Notes: generated by a model not told the origin, from the sequence alone. 64,000 bases of DNA from Phycisphaeraceae bacterium (GCA_028277745.1 JANQFR010000096.1:1-64000); one strand, 5' to 3'. Positions 18,129-29,409 are shown, numbered from the stretch's first letter. Numbers and translations are program-made.

Positions 18129-18964
18129 TCAGGTCTCTGCTTGCCCCGCGGGCCGTTTGACGCCGATGAGGTACGCCACCCAGTCCGGCCGGGCGGGGCT
18201 GGAGCGTTGGGGGCGGTAGACGCCGTCGCTGCGGCGCGTGGCGGGGTCGTACGTGTCGCACCAGACCTCGGCGGCGGTGAAGCCGGCTTCGTGGAGCAGC
18301 TCGGTCAGCTCGGGCAGCGACCACAGCCGCCAGTCGTAGCGGAACGCGTTGCGACAAGGGCGGCCGACCTCGGGGACGAAGTGGATCCGGCAATCGATGC
18401 GTTGGTTGATCGGGTCGAAGGCGCGTTGCTCCCACTGGTACCGGAACGGCTCCACGCCTTCGTGCGGCGGGGGATCGATGAAGCGCTCCTGGGTTTGAAC
18501 GCGCATGGCGCCGGGCCCGCCGAACGCGTCGAGCACAAGCAGGCCGCGGCGGTCGAGGCATCGCCGGGCGTGCGTCAGGTACCGGCGAAGCTCCGAGCGT
18601 TGATGAAAGATGAAGGCGCTGAAGTTCAACGCCGCGACGATATCGCACCGCGGCGCCCCCAAGTCGAACACGTCGGCTTCGACGGTCACCACGTCTTCGG
18701 CGCGGTCGCCAAGCGAGCGTTTGACGAAGCGCTGCGCCCACCTGGCGGTGGGGCCGTGCTTATCGACCGCCAGCGCCCGATGGTCGTCATCCAGCGCGAC
18801 CCACGCGGCCGATACCGCGGACGTGCCGGCGAAGTCTTCCCGTAGCCGGCTCGCCCAGCGGTCGGGGAAATAGTGCGCATACGCTCGCTGCAGAAACGCG
18901 CACTCGGCCTGGGGGTGCTGCACCGCGAGGCGGTAGCGGTCGAGCTTGTGAACGCGTCGCGTCA

Positions 18965-18965
<1 letters not shown>
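18129..18965 (-). CDS. class I SAM-dependent methyltransferase
   Basis: This 278-residue protein is predicted to be cytosolic. Methyltransferase features are the motif I region LREDFAGTSAVSAAWVALDDDHRALAVDKH (residues 42-70), with the acidic residue of motif II, and VEADVFDLGAPRCDIVAALNFSAFIF (motifs III and IV, about 94-120). The TAEVWCDTYDP segment near the end is typical of a small family of methyltransferases of unknown substrate. Its ATG overlaps the TGA of the upstream ABC transporter gene by one base (TGATG), implying translational coupling. The substrate may relate to an envelope lipid, but this is only context. Confidence 0.8.
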
Positions 18966-20923
<1,958 letters not shown>

Positions 20924-20977
20924 CCATTCATGATAGTCCGGCCCGTTCGCCGTGTCGTTCGGGGACGGGTATAACCA

Positions 20978-23659
20978 ATGGTCATGAGCACGTCGGACAC
21001 CGCCGAAGGCCGCCGTTTGTCGGAAGACGCCCGCCGCGAGAAGAACTGGAAGCGGTGGGGCCCCTACCTCGCCGAGCGGCAGTGGGGCACCGTGCGCGAG
21101 GACTACTCGGCCGACGGCGACTGCTGGAGCTACCTCCCCCACGACCACGCCCGCAGCCGCGCTTACCGCTGGGGCGAGGACGGCCTGCTGGGGTTCACCG
21201 ACCGCGAGTGCCGGCTCTGCTTCGCCGTCGCGCTGTGGAACGGCAAAGACCCCATCCTCAAGGAACGACTCTTCGGCCTCACCGGCCCGGAGGGCAACCA
21301 CGGCGAAGATGTCAAGGAGCTTTACTACTACCTCGACTCCACCCCCACCCATGCCTACGCCAAGGCGCTCTACAAGTACCCGCAGGCGGCGTTCCCCTAC
21401 GACGACCTGGTCGCGGTCAACCGCCAGCGCACCAAGCTCGATCCGGAGTACGAACTGATCGACACCGGCGTGTTTGACGACGACCGGTACTTCGACGTCT
21501 TCGCCGAGTACGCCAAGGGCTCGCCCAACGACCTGCTGATCCGGCTGTCGATCGTCAACCGCGGCCCTGACGCGGCCGAGTTGCACGTGCTGCCGACGCT
21601 GTGGTTCCGCAACACGTGGGTCTGGGGCTGCACGCACGAGGGCTGCACGCTCAAGCCCGACATGCGGCTGCAGGACGACGGGCTGATCCACATGGACCAC
21701 GAGACGCTGGGCCGGTGGCGGTTCGCCTACGACGCCGGCCCCGACGGCGAGCGTCCGCCGCTGCTGTTCACCGACAACGAGACGAACCAGCAACGCCTGT
21801 TCGACGTGCCGAACCTGGTGAGTCACGTGAAGGACGCGTTCCACGAGGTCGTGATCGACGGCAAGGCCGACGCGGCGAACGCCGGTCAGTACGGCAGCAA
21901 GGCGGCGCCGTGGCACCGGCTGACGGTCGGGGCGGGGCAGACGGTCACGCTGCGGCTGAGGCTGTTTGCCGAAGAGGAGGCGCCGGCGCAGTTGTTTGGC
22001 GCCGCGTTCGACTCTGTGCTCAATGACCGCCGCGCCGAGGCGGACGCGTATTATGAAGCGCTGTACCACGACGGGCTCGACGAGGAAGAGAAGCGCGTCT
22101 GCCGCCAGGCCGACGCCGGCCTGCTGTGGACGAAGCAGTTTTATCACTACGTCGTGGAGGACTGGCTCAAGGGCGACCCGAACATGCCGGGCCCGCCGCA
22201 GACGCGCGAGCACGGCCGCAACATCGACTGGCCCCACCTGTTCAGCCGTGACGTGTTGTCGATGCCCGACAAGTGGGAGTACCCCTGGTTCGCGGCGTGG
22301 GACCTGGCGTTCCACATGATCCCCTTCGCCCGGCTCGACCCCGTGTTCGCCAAGCGCCAGCTCGAGGTCATGCTCCGCGAGTGGTACATGCACCCCAACG
22401 GCCAGATCCCGGCCTACGAGTTCGCGTTCGGCGACGTCAACCCACCCGTCCACGCCTGGGCCTGCTGGCGCGTCTACAAGCTCACCGGGCCCAAGGGCGA
22501 GCGCGACCGCGACTTCCTCGCGTCGACCTTCCAGAAGCTGCTGATCAACTTCACCTGGTGGGTCAACCGCAAGGACCCCGCCGGCGACCACGTCTTCTCC
22601 GGCGGCTTCCTGGGGCTGGACAACATCGGCGTGTTCGACCGCTCCCAGCCCCTGCCCAACGGCGGCGAGCTGGTCCAGGCCGACGCTACCGGCTGGATGG
22701 CGTTCTACGCCGCAACCATGCTCTCGATGGGGCTCGAGCTCGGCGTCGGCTCCCGCGCCTACGCCGACATGGCCAGCAAGTTCTTCGAGCACTTCGTCGC
22801 CATCTCCGACGCCATCAACACCCTCGGCGGGACCGGGCTCTGGGACGAAGAAGACGGCTTCTATTACGACCAACTGCTCATCGACGGCAAGGCCCGGCCG
22901 ATCAAGGTCCGGTCGCTGGTCGGCCTGCTGCCGCTGATCGCGGTCGAGGTGCTGCGCGAGGACCGCATCGAGCCGACGCCCGGCTTCAAAAAACGGATGC
23001 AGTGGTTCATCCGCAATCGCCAGGACCTGGCCGGCATCATCGACAATTGCCGCAACGACGCCTTCACCGATCACCAGGACCGCTACCTGCTGGCGATCCC
23101 CTCCCGCGAACAGCTGGTCCGGGTCCTGCGTTACCTGCTCGATGAAGACGAATTCCTCTCGCCCTACGGCATCCGATCACTCAGCAAATACCACGAGCAG
23201 CACCCCTACACCCTCCATTGCGGCCAAGAGGAACACCGCGTCGATTACGTGCCCGGCGAATCGACAACCCGCATGTTCGGCGGCAACTCCAACTGGCGCG
23301 GCCCGATCTGGTTCCCGGTCAATTACCTGATCATCGAGGCCCTTCAGAAGTACCACTTCTTCTACGGCGACGACCTGCAGGTCGAGTGCCCGACCGGGTC
23401 GGGGCGGATGATGAACCTTCAGCAGGTGGCGATCGAGATCGAATGCCGCCTGGCCTCGCTGTTCATGGCCGATCGCAACGGCCGGCGCCCGTGTCACGGC
23501 TCGGATTCGCCGTACGAGGACCGGCCCGGGTTCAAGGACCTGGTGCTGTTCCACGAGTACTTCCACGGCGACACCGGCGCCGGGCTGGGCGCCAGCCATC
23601 AGACCGGGTGGACGGCGTTGATCACGCGCTGTTTTGAGTACCTGGCGAAGCGGCGCTGA
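20978..23659 (+). CDS. GH63-family glucosidase-like protein
   Basis: This 893-residue cytoplasmic protein has the typical opening of bacterial GH63-type glucosidases (EKNWKRWGPYLAERQWGTVR, DCWSYLPHDHARSRAYRWGEDGL). The later family blocks ILKERLFGLTGPEGNHGEDVKE, FSRDVLSMPDKWEYPWFAAWD and NWRGPIWFPVNYLIIEALQKY cover the (alpha/alpha)6 barrel that holds the acid/base residues. Bacterial members hydrolyse alpha-glucosides such as glucosylglycerate or related compatible solutes, but the substrate here is unknown. It starts at the ATG at 20978 or at 20984; the two cannot be separated. It is divergent from the ABC exporter. A cloverleaf-like repeat begins 30 bases after its stop. Confidence 0.88.
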   Translation: MVMSTSDTAEGRRLSEDARREKNWKRWGPYLAERQWGTVREDYSADGDCWSYLPHDHARSRAYRWGEDGLLGFTDRECRLCFAVALWNGKDPILKERLFGLTGPEGNHGEDVKELYYYLDSTPTHAYAKALYKYPQAAFPYDDLVAVNRQRTKLDPEYELIDTGVFDDDRYFDVFAEYAKGSPNDLLIRLSIVNRGPDAAELHVLPTLWFRNTWVWGCTHEGCTLKPDMRLQDDGLIHMDHETLGRWRFAYDAGPDGERPPLLFTDNETNQQRLFDVPNLVSHVKDAFHEVVIDGKADAANAGQYGSKAAPWHRLTVGAGQTVTLRLRLFAEEEAPAQLFGAAFDSVLNDRRAEADAYYEALYHDGLDEEEKRVCRQADAGLLWTKQFYHYVVEDWLKGDPNMPGPPQTREHGRNIDWPHLFSRDVLSMPDKWEYPWFAAWDLAFHMIPFARLDPVFAKRQLEVMLREWYMHPNGQIPAYEFAFGDVNPPVHAWACWRVYKLTGPKGERDRDFLASTFQKLLINFTWWVNRKDPAGDHVFSGGFLGLDNIGVFDRSQPLPNGGELVQADATGWMAFYAATMLSMGLELGVGSRAYADMASKFFEHFVAISDAINTLGGTGLWDEEDGFYYDQLLIDGKARPIKVRSLVGLLPLIAVEVLREDRIEPTPGFKKRMQWFIRNRQDLAGIIDNCRNDAFTDHQDRYLLAIPSREQLVRVLRYLLDEDEFLSPYGIRSLSKYHEQHPYTLHCGQEEHRVDYVPGESTTRMFGGNSNWRGPIWFPVNYLIIEALQKYHFFYGDDLQVECPTGSGRMMNLQQVAIEIECRLASLFMADRNGRRPCHGSDSPYEDRPGFKDLVLFHEYFHGDTGAGLGASHQTGWTALITRCFEYLAKRR

Positions 23660-23688
23660 AGGGGTGCGTCAAGTCGATGGTTTATTTA

Positions 23689-23741
23689 ATAGCCGGCGGG
23701 CTACGCCCGCCTGGACCGGGGCCACGTAGCGGCCCGGCTAT
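23689..23741. repeat. 53-bp cloverleaf-like repeat, copy 1
   Basis: Outer arms ATAGCC/GGCTAT enclose two hairpins: GGCGGGC-TAC-GCCCGCC (perfect 7 bp) and GGGCCAC-GTA-GCGGCCC (7 bp with one mismatch). The same 53 bases recur at 29410-29462 with one substitution. It lies between convergent genes, 30 bases after the GH63 stop and 4 bases before the stop of the coiled-coil gene. This fits a REP-like extragenic palindrome or a bidirectional terminator. No transposase gene is adjacent. Confidence 0.85.
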
Positions 23742-23744
23742 CCG

Positions 23745-24251
23745 TCACGCCGCGGCGCGGGGGGCTTCGGAATCGTGCGGTTCGTCCCGTTCGTCGCCGT
23801 TGAAGATGCCCGCGAGGCGCTGACGCTCCTGGTCGAGGGTCTCGAGCAATTGGGACTGGGCGTGCTGGACGCTGCCGACGCTTTCCCAGGCCTGGCGCAG
23901 CTCCTCGCGTTCGCCGACCAGCACGCTGCGTTCGGCGTCGAGCCGCTTTCGCTCCTGCTCGAGTTCGCGGCCGAGGACTTCGACCCGCTCGTTCTCGGCG
24001 TCCAGGGCTTTCTTATCGGCCTCGTATTCGCCGCGGTGCCATTCGAGCTTGCTCTTCTCTTCGTTCAACCGGCCCGATTCCGCATCGAGCTGGGCGCGCT
24101 GCTCGCTCAACCGTTCGCGGTCGGTCTCGAGTTGGCGGGCCGTCTGCTCGTACCACGAACGGACCTGGGCGAGCTGGGTTTCCAGCCCATCCACGATGGC
24201 GTCCACACGGGGGGCGGGGTCGGGTGATGCTGCGGGATGATCGGCGGTCAT
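23745..24251 (-). CDS. coiled-coil hypothetical protein
   Basis: This 168-residue protein is almost entirely a charged coiled coil from about residue 20 to 150, rich in Glu, Arg, Leu and Gln, with heptad-like runs such as LETDRERLSEQRAQLDAESG. There is no signal peptide and no catalytic motif. Related small coiled-coil proteins are common in planctomycetes as structural or scaffold proteins, but no family can be named. It lies 43 bp after the sulfatase gene on the same strand and may be co-transcribed with it. Confidence 0.65.
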   Translation of the reverse strand: MTADHPAASPDPAPRVDAIVDGLETQLAQVRSWYEQTARQLETDRERLSEQRAQLDAESGRLNEEKSKLEWHRGEYEADKKALDAENERVEVLGRELEQERKRLDAERSVLVGEREELRQAWESVGSVQHAQSQLLETLDQERQRLAGIFNGDERDEPHDSEAPRAAA

Positions 24252-24294
24252 GGGAGCCTCCGGATAACGACATCGGCCGGATCGGGGCGGGGCT

Positions 24295-25689
24295 TCACAT
24301 GAGGGTTTCCGCCGAGGTCACCTCACGCTGGCCCGACGGGTGGGTTTCGGCCTCAACGATCGTCGGCTCCGGCTCGCCGATCGCGGTCATCCGCCGGATC
24401 AGCCGGTCGCGCATGACCCGCTTGACCTCGATGTGGCTCTCTTGGCGGATGAGGTTGGTCAGTTCGTGCGGGTCGTGCTGCAGGTCGTACAGGAAGGCTT
24501 CCTCGTACGTGTCGTGATGGCGGCTGCTGCTGGAGGCGCCGTCGGGCGCCATGACGCAGTATTTCCACCGCGCGGTGCGGACCGCCCGGCCGGGGTGGCC
24601 GTCGCAGACCTGCACGAACATCTCGGCCGGCCAGTCCGGCTCCCGGCCGTGGATCAGGCGGTGGACCGAGCGGCCCTCCATCGAGTCGGGCACGTCGAGC
24701 CCGGCGGCGTCGAGCAGCGTCGGCGGCAGGTCGACCAGGCTCACCATCTCGCGGCGTTGCCCGCCGCCCATGAACCCCGGCCCGGTGAACAGCGTCGGCA
24801 CGCGGATCGAGCTTTCGTGACACGAACGCTTGTACTCGCCGTTGCGCGTCTTGAAGTGGCAGGCGTGGTCGGACGTGAACAGCACGATCGTGTCTTCATC
24901 GAGCCCGAGCGACTTGAGCGCGTCCATCAGCCGGCCGAACGCCTCGTCGAGCCGCTTGACCATGCCCCAATACCCGCCGAGGTGGGCGTGGGTGGACCCG
25001 CCGGCGTGGGGGTTGTGTTTGTTGTGAGCCGGCAGGGCGGCGAGGTCGGGCGGGACCCACCGGCCGTCGTACGTCGCCCGGTAGCCGTCGGGCGGGGGGT
25101 AATCGTCGACGTGGTTCTGGTGATGGGGCTCCAGGAACGACATCATCAGGTAGAACGGCTCGTCCCGGTGCTGGTCGATGTAACGGATCCCCGCGTCGGT
25201 CAGCGCATCGACGCGGTAGCCCGGGAGCAGGACCTCGTTGTCGTCGTTGTCGTAGACGACGGTGCGGTAGGTGTCGGAGGTGTGTTCGAGGGCGTTGGCG
25301 CCGAGCCAGTACTGGTATCCGTCGCGTTGGTCTTCGGGGACGGCGCTGGCCCCCTTGGTGGAGAGGTGCCACTTGCCGATATAGCCGGTGTGGTAGCCGG
25401 CGTCGTTGAAGCACCGGGGCAGGCTGGGCAGGCCCGTGCCGAGGTAGGTTTTGCTGTTGGTGAGGGCGCCGTTGGTGGTGATGTACGTGCCGGTCTGAAG
25501 GCAGGCCCGTGCCGGCCCGCAGACCGGGGCGCAGGTGAAGGAGTGGTAGGCGTGGGTGCCGGCGGCGGCGACGCGGTCGAAGTTGGGTGTCAGGCCCAGT
25601 GGGTTGCCGTGGACGCCGGTGGAGTCGTGGCGTTGCTGATCGGTGAAAAAGATGACGACGTTGGGGCGGTCATTTCGCTTGCGGGGCAT
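24295..25689 (-). CDS. sulfatase (type I, formylglycine-dependent)
   Basis: This 464-residue alkaline-phosphatase-fold sulfatase opens with the metal site (VVIFFTDQQRHD, Asp17). It carries the maturation motif Cys57-Gly-Pro59-Ala-Arg61 followed by LQTG, in which Cys57 would be oxidised to formylglycine. GKWHLS (substrate/metal region) and TIVLFTSDHACHF (second metal site) follow. No signal peptide is seen from the chosen start at 25689, so the enzyme may be cytoplasmic or use a non-classical route; the longer frame to 25815 adds no signal either. Planctomycetes use such enzymes on sulfated polysaccharides. A strong terminator lies just upstream, so it is transcribed separately from the OmpA gene. 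Confidence 0.88.
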   Translation of the reverse strand: MPRKRNDRPNVVIFFTDQQRHDSTGVHGNPLGLTPNFDRVAAAGTHAYHSFTCAPVCGPARACLQTGTYITTNGALTNSKTYLGTGLPSLPRCFNDAGYHTGYIGKWHLSTKGASAVPEDQRDGYQYWLGANALEHTSDTYRTVVYDNDDNEVLLPGYRVDALTDAGIRYIDQHRDEPFYLMMSFLEPHHQNHVDDYPPPDGYRATYDGRWVPPDLAALPAHNKHNPHAGGSTHAHLGGYWGMVKRLDEAFGRLMDALKSLGLDEDTIVLFTSDHACHFKTRNGEYKRSCHESSIRVPTLFTGPGFMGGGQRREMVSLVDLPPTLLDAAGLDVPDSMEGRSVHRLIHGREPDWPAEMFVQVCDGHPGRAVRTARWKYCVMAPDGASSSSRHHDTYEEAFLYDLQHDPHELTNLIRQESHIEVKRVMRDRLIRRMTAIGEPEPTIVEAETHPSGQREVTSAETLM

Positions 25690-25714
25690 GCTGGAGGATC
25701 CGTGGGGGAAAACA

Positions 25715-25746
25715 ACAAGGCCGAGCGCTGCCGCGCTCGGCCTTGT
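25715..25746 (-). terminator. intrinsic terminator after the OmpA lipoprotein gene
   Basis: A perfect 14-bp stem (ACAAGGCCGAGCGC paired with GCGCTCGGCCTTGT) encloses a 4-base loop. On the minus strand it is followed by TGTTTTCCCC. It lies 26 bases after the stop of the OmpA-like gene and just before the sulfatase start, so it should separate their transcripts. Confidence 0.85.
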
Positions 25747-25771
25747 GTTGTAGCGGGATTGGATGTGTTTG

Positions 25772-26632
25772 TCATTTGAAGCCGGCGGGCGGTCCGGTGA
25801 CCGGGGCGGGCGCATCGGTGGTTTCGGTGGTCGTGGTGGTTTCGGCCGGGGCGGGAGCGGGGGCCGTGTCGGCCGCGGCGGCGCCGGTCATGGGCTTGAG
25901 ATAGATCTCCACGCGGCGGTTGGCGGCGGCGCCCTTCGGGCCGTTGGCGACGACCGGCCGGTGCTGGCCGTAGCCGGCGATGTACATGCGGCTGGGCGAC
26001 ACGCCGTCGCCGGCCAGCGCCTTGAGCACGGCGCGGGCCCGGAAGGCCGAGAGGCCCCAGTTGTCGCCGAACGTCCTGACGTTGGCGGGGTTCCTCACCG
26101 GCACGTTGTCGGTGTGGCCGACGATGCGGACCTCATACCCCTCGGCCAGGCGCGAGTTGAGCACGCCGGCGAGGGTCTTGAGCGACGAGGTGGCCGCCGG
26201 GCTGAGCGTCGCCGAGCCCAGGGCGAAGGTGAGGTCACTCTTGAGCTGGATCATGCCCAGCTCGGGGTCGTAGCTCATCAGTTCGGGGTTGGCCGCCGCC
26301 ATCTCGGCCAGCGCATCGCTGAGCTCGACCGGCAGGGCGTCGCCCTTCATGCCGCGCAGGGCCTCCTCGGCTTTTTCGAGGGCGCTGCGGTAGCGGTCGC
26401 GGTCGGCCATGATCTCCTCGAGCCGGGCCGCCATCTCGGTGGTGCGGTCGCCCGAGGCCTGCATGGCCGCGATCATCGCGTTTTTCTCATCCAGCCGGGC
26501 CTTGAGGTCCTGGACCTGGGCCTCGCTCTGCCGATAGGCGGTCCGCAGCTTGTCCGCCTCGGATTGAGCCACGCAGCCGATCCCGCCCAGTCCCATCAAA
26601 ACCAACAGTCCGCACGCGAGCATCCGTCTCAT
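25772..26632 (-). CDS. OmpA-family lipoprotein (peptidoglycan-binding)
   Basis: This 286-residue protein has a lipoprotein signal with lipobox GIGC (Cys20), a short coiled coil (about 25-100) and an OmpA-like C-terminal domain (about 125-250). The domain includes FALGSATLSPAA, VRIVGHTDNVPV, LSAFRARAVLKAL, YGQHRPV and NRRVEIYLKP, which bind the meso-diaminopimelate of peptidoglycan. A Pro/Thr/Ala-rich tail follows. It probably links the outer membrane to the cell wall. The start at 26632 has AAGGAA eight bases upstream. A perfect intrinsic terminator follows the gene. Confidence 0.88.
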   Translation of the reverse strand: MRRMLACGLLVLMGLGGIGCVAQSEADKLRTAYRQSEAQVQDLKARLDEKNAMIAAMQASGDRTTEMAARLEEIMADRDRYRSALEKAEEALRGMKGDALPVELSDALAEMAAANPELMSYDPELGMIQLKSDLTFALGSATLSPAATSSLKTLAGVLNSRLAEGYEVRIVGHTDNVPVRNPANVRTFGDNWGLSAFRARAVLKALAGDGVSPSRMYIAGYGQHRPVVANGPKGAAANRRVEIYLKPMTGAAAADTAPAPAPAETTTTTETTDAPAPVTGPPAGFK

Positions 26633-26762
26633 AACAACCGTTCCTTGGTGAGATTTCCCATGATCGAGTCCGCCGCCCGGATCACGTAGATTGTACAACC
26701 GTGTAAATCCGGTGAAAAATTGGGCTATACGGAAAGTTCATCGGCGACGGCGAGCAATTGGC

Positions 26763-28001
26763 ATGAATGAGGGTCCGATTACTGTGATCCAGGCCGGGGC
26801 GGTGCGGGATGCGGCGGGCGTGAACGCCCGCCCGGGAGCCGTGGCGGTGCGCGGCGGGCGGGTCGTGTATGCGGGTGAACCCGGGGGGGCGCCGCCGGGG
26901 ACGACACGGATCGACCGGCCCGGCGAGCTGGTCCTGCCCGCCCTGGTCAACGCCCACACCCACCTCGAGCTGACCTCCATCGGCCCCCAGCCGCACGACG
27001 GCGACTTCATAGACTGGGTCCGCATGCTGATCGACCGGCGCCCCCGCGGGGCCGAGGCGGTGGCCGCCGCCGTCGGCCAGGGCGTCGACCAGCTCCGCGC
27101 GGCCGGCGTCGGGGCGGTGGGCGACATCGGGGGCGGGCGGTTTGATGACGGGGCGGGGTGGTCCGTCCTGAAGCGGTCCGCCATCACGGGCGTCGCGTTT
27201 CACGAAGTCCTGGGGTATGAGGGCCCGAGAGGCGATCTCGAACGACAAGCCTTGAGGGATCGGCTCGATGGGGAGCGGCGCTGCGGCGGCTTGAGGTTGG
27301 GGGTCCAGCCCCACGCGCCGTACACGACCAGCCGGGGGATCTATGACACCTGCACGCGGGCCGCGGCCGACGCCGGCCTGTCGCTGGCGACCCACCTGGC
27401 CGAGCTGCGTGAAGAGGCCGAGTTTGTCGCCCAGGCACGTGGCCCGTTCCGCCGATACCTCGAGCGCATCGACTACTGGGACCCGCGCATCGAGCCCGAT
27501 TACACCGGCGGCCTCAGCCCGGTGCAGTGGATGAAGCCCTACCTCGAACGGGCGCCCTGGCTGCTGGCCCACTGCAATTACCTCAGCGATGACGATATCA
27601 CGATCCTCGCCGCGGCCGGGGCCTCGGTCGCCTACTGCCCGACGGCGTCGGAATATTTCGGCCACCGCGGCCACCGCTACCGCGACCTGCTCAACGCGGG
27701 CGTCAACGTCTGCCTCGGCACCGACTCGATCGTGTGTCAGCCGCCCGACGAGCCCCAGCCGCTGGGCGTCCTGCCCCAGATGCGCCGGCTCCACCGACGC
27801 GACCGCGCGGCCCCCGACTTGCTGCTGCGCATGGCGACCGTCAACGGCATGACCGGCCTGCGTATGGACGGCGACGACGCGGTGCTGCGGCCCGGCGCCC
27901 CCGCCCGGCTTGCGTCGGTCCGCTTCAACCCCGACGATGCGGCCGACCCGCTCGAGCAGGTGTTGCTGAGCGATGAGCTGATGCAGACTTTGGAGACCTG
28001 A
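26763..28001 (+). CDS. amidohydrolase (metal-dependent deaminase type)
   Basis: This 412-residue amidohydrolase-superfamily enzyme resembles chlorohydrolase/cytosine-deaminase/aminofutalosine-deaminase types. Metal ligands are visible in NAHTHLE (HxH motif), GVQPHAPYT, LATHLAE (third His), LLAHCNYLS (fourth His) and LGTDSIVC (Asp). Known relatives deaminate purines, S-adenosylhomocysteine or 6-aminodeoxyfutalosine in menaquinone synthesis; the last would fit a planctomycete but is an inference. The start at 26763 (MNEGPITVIQAG) begins the fold directly. The next gene starts 3 bp after its stop, so the two are probably co-transcribed. Confidence 0.85.
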   Translation: MNEGPITVIQAGAVRDAAGVNARPGAVAVRGGRVVYAGEPGGAPPGTTRIDRPGELVLPALVNAHTHLELTSIGPQPHDGDFIDWVRMLIDRRPRGAEAVAAAVGQGVDQLRAAGVGAVGDIGGGRFDDGAGWSVLKRSAITGVAFHEVLGYEGPRGDLERQALRDRLDGERRCGGLRLGVQPHAPYTTSRGIYDTCTRAAADAGLSLATHLAELREEAEFVAQARGPFRRYLERIDYWDPRIEPDYTGGLSPVQWMKPYLERAPWLLAHCNYLSDDDITILAAAGASVAYCPTASEYFGHRGHRYRDLLNAGVNVCLGTDSIVCQPPDEPQPLGVLPQMRRLHRRDRAAPDLLLRMATVNGMTGLRMDGDDAVLRPGAPARLASVRFNPDDAADPLEQVLLSDELMQTLET

Positions 28002-28004
28002 CGC

Positions 28005-28904
28005 ATGGACGAGGCGATCCGCAAGGTGGGGTACGTGGGCCTGGGCATCATGGGTGAGCCGATGGCGATGAACCTGCTCAAGGCGGGCAACGCGATGACC
28101 GTGTGGAACCGGACCCCCGGCAAGGCCGAGACCCTGGTCGGAGCGGGCGCCACGTTGGCCGACAGCCCCGCCGCCGTCGCCGCCGAGGTGGAGGTGCTGT
28201 TCGTCAACGTGACCGACACGCCCGACGTCGAGGCGGTGCTGTTTGGCGAGCAGGGCGTGGCGCGCGGCGCTGAGCCCGGCCTGATCGTGATCGACAACTC
28301 CACCATCAACGCCGGCGCGACCCAGGACTTCGCCCAACGGCTGGCCGGGCAGGGCGTCACCCTGCTCGACGCCCCGGTCTCCGGCGGCGACATCGGCGCC
28401 CAGCGGGGCACGCTCAGCATTATGGTCGGCGGCCCGGAGGACGCCGTGGCGAAGGTCCGGCCGCTGCTGGACGTGATCGGCAAGAGCATCACGCACGTCG
28501 GCCCGGTCGGGATGGGGCAGGTGTGCAAGTCGTGCAACCAGGTCGCGTGCGCCGGCGCCCTGATGGGCGCGTGTGAGGCGTTGGCGCTGGCGAAGCGCAA
28601 CGGCCTTGACCTGGACAAGATGATCGAGGTCGTCGGCGCCGGGGCCGCCGGGTCGTGGCAGTTGTCGAACCTGGGCCCGAAGATCGCGGCCGACGACCAC
28701 GCCCCCGGCTTCATGATCGACTACATGCTCAAGGACCTGGCCATCGTCGCCGACCTGGCGCGGGCGAATCAGCTGCCGCTGTCGGGCGCGGCCCTGGCCG
28801 AGGCGTACCTCCGCGCCGTTGCGGCTCAAGGCGGCGGCCGGCTGGGCACCCAGGCCATGGGCCAGGCCCTCGAACGCCTGGGCGCCTTCACCTTCAGCGA
28901 TTAA
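28005..28904 (+). CDS. NAD(P)-dependent beta-hydroxyacid dehydrogenase (3-hydroxyisobutyrate type)
   Basis: This 299-residue Rossmann oxidoreductase has the opening GYVGLGIMGEPMAMNLLKAG, and the substrate loop DAPVSGGDIGAQRGTL. The catalytic Lys lies in GQVCKSCNQVA. The C-terminal all-alpha domain includes LKDLAIVADLARANQLPLSG. Family members reduce tartronate semialdehyde or oxidise 3-hydroxyisobutyrate and related acids in the cytoplasm. It follows the amidohydrolase with a 3-bp gap. A terminator-like hairpin with a T-run follows its stop. Confidence 0.88.
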   Translation: MDEAIRKVGYVGLGIMGEPMAMNLLKAGNAMTVWNRTPGKAETLVGAGATLADSPAAVAAEVEVLFVNVTDTPDVEAVLFGEQGVARGAEPGLIVIDNSTINAGATQDFAQRLAGQGVTLLDAPVSGGDIGAQRGTLSIMVGGPEDAVAKVRPLLDVIGKSITHVGPVGMGQVCKSCNQVACAGALMGACEALALAKRNGLDLDKMIEVVGAGAAGSWQLSNLGPKIAADDHAPGFMIDYMLKDLAIVADLARANQLPLSGAALAEAYLRAVAAQGGGRLGTQAMGQALERLGAFTFSD

Positions 28905-28916
28905 ACCCGTCCAGCG

Positions 28917-28939
28917 GCGGGGCTGCTCCGCGCTTTTTC
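28917..28939 (+). terminator. intrinsic terminator after the hydroxyacid dehydrogenase gene
   Basis: A GC-rich 5-bp stem (GCGGG/TCCGC, one G-T pair) is followed by GCTTTTTC, 12 bases after the stop codon at 28904. This is a plausible rho-independent terminator for the amidohydrolase-dehydrogenase pair. Confidence 0.55.
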
Positions 28940-29019
28940 ATTGCATAAATCGCGGAATATCGCTTTTCAGCCGGGGGTTATCCGGGTTAGACTAAAAACA
29001 GTCCCTTCCGGAGCGACCC

Positions 29020-29406
29020 ATGTCACCAAGCTCGCTTCCCTACCTCACCGCCTGGGCCCGCCGCACTAGACAACCGGAGCTGAGATTCCAAAACGCCTAC
29101 GTCTGGCTGGTCTTCGTCTCGTCCCTGGACATCATGCTGACGTGGCTGATCCTGAACCTGGGCGGGATGGAGCTGAACCCGATCGCGGACGCCATCCTGC
29201 TGTCGACCGGGTTTCACGGGATGATCGCGTTCAAGTTCGCGGTCATCGTGCTGTTTGTGGTGCTCTGCGAAACGGTGGGGCGGCTGCGCTACAAGCGCGG
29301 CCGCTGGCTGTCGCGCGTGGCGGTGGTGATCTGTGCGGCGCCGGTCGTCGTGGCGCTGCCCCAGATCGCGGCCCACTCGGCCACGTCGTTCTTCATGACG
29401 CTTTAA
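29020..29406 (+). CDS. DUF5658 family membrane protein
   Basis: This 128-residue integral membrane protein has three predicted helices: about 27-46, 63-85 and 98-117. The first helix and the loop after it carry the DUF5658 signature (SSLDIMLTWLILNLGG followed by MELNPIAD). The family function is unknown; members are common in planctomycetes. A cloverleaf-like repeat starts 4 bases after its stop, in the gap to the convergent sulfite reductase gene. Confidence 0.8.
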   Translation: MSPSSLPYLTAWARRTRQPELRFQNAYVWLVFVSSLDIMLTWLILNLGGMELNPIADAILLSTGFHGMIAFKFAVIVLFVVLCETVGRLRYKRGRWLSRVAVVICAAPVVVALPQIAAHSATSFFMTL

Positions 29407-29409
29407 GTC

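Noticed and set aside
24340..25779. Long plus-strand frame opposite the sulfatase
   Set aside because: Val/Gly/Arg-rich shadow; the minus strand carries the complete sulfatase signature.
26682..28829. Long minus-strand frame opposite the amidohydrolase and dehydrogenase genes
   Set aside because: Shadow of two well-supported plus-strand enzymes; no motif of its own.
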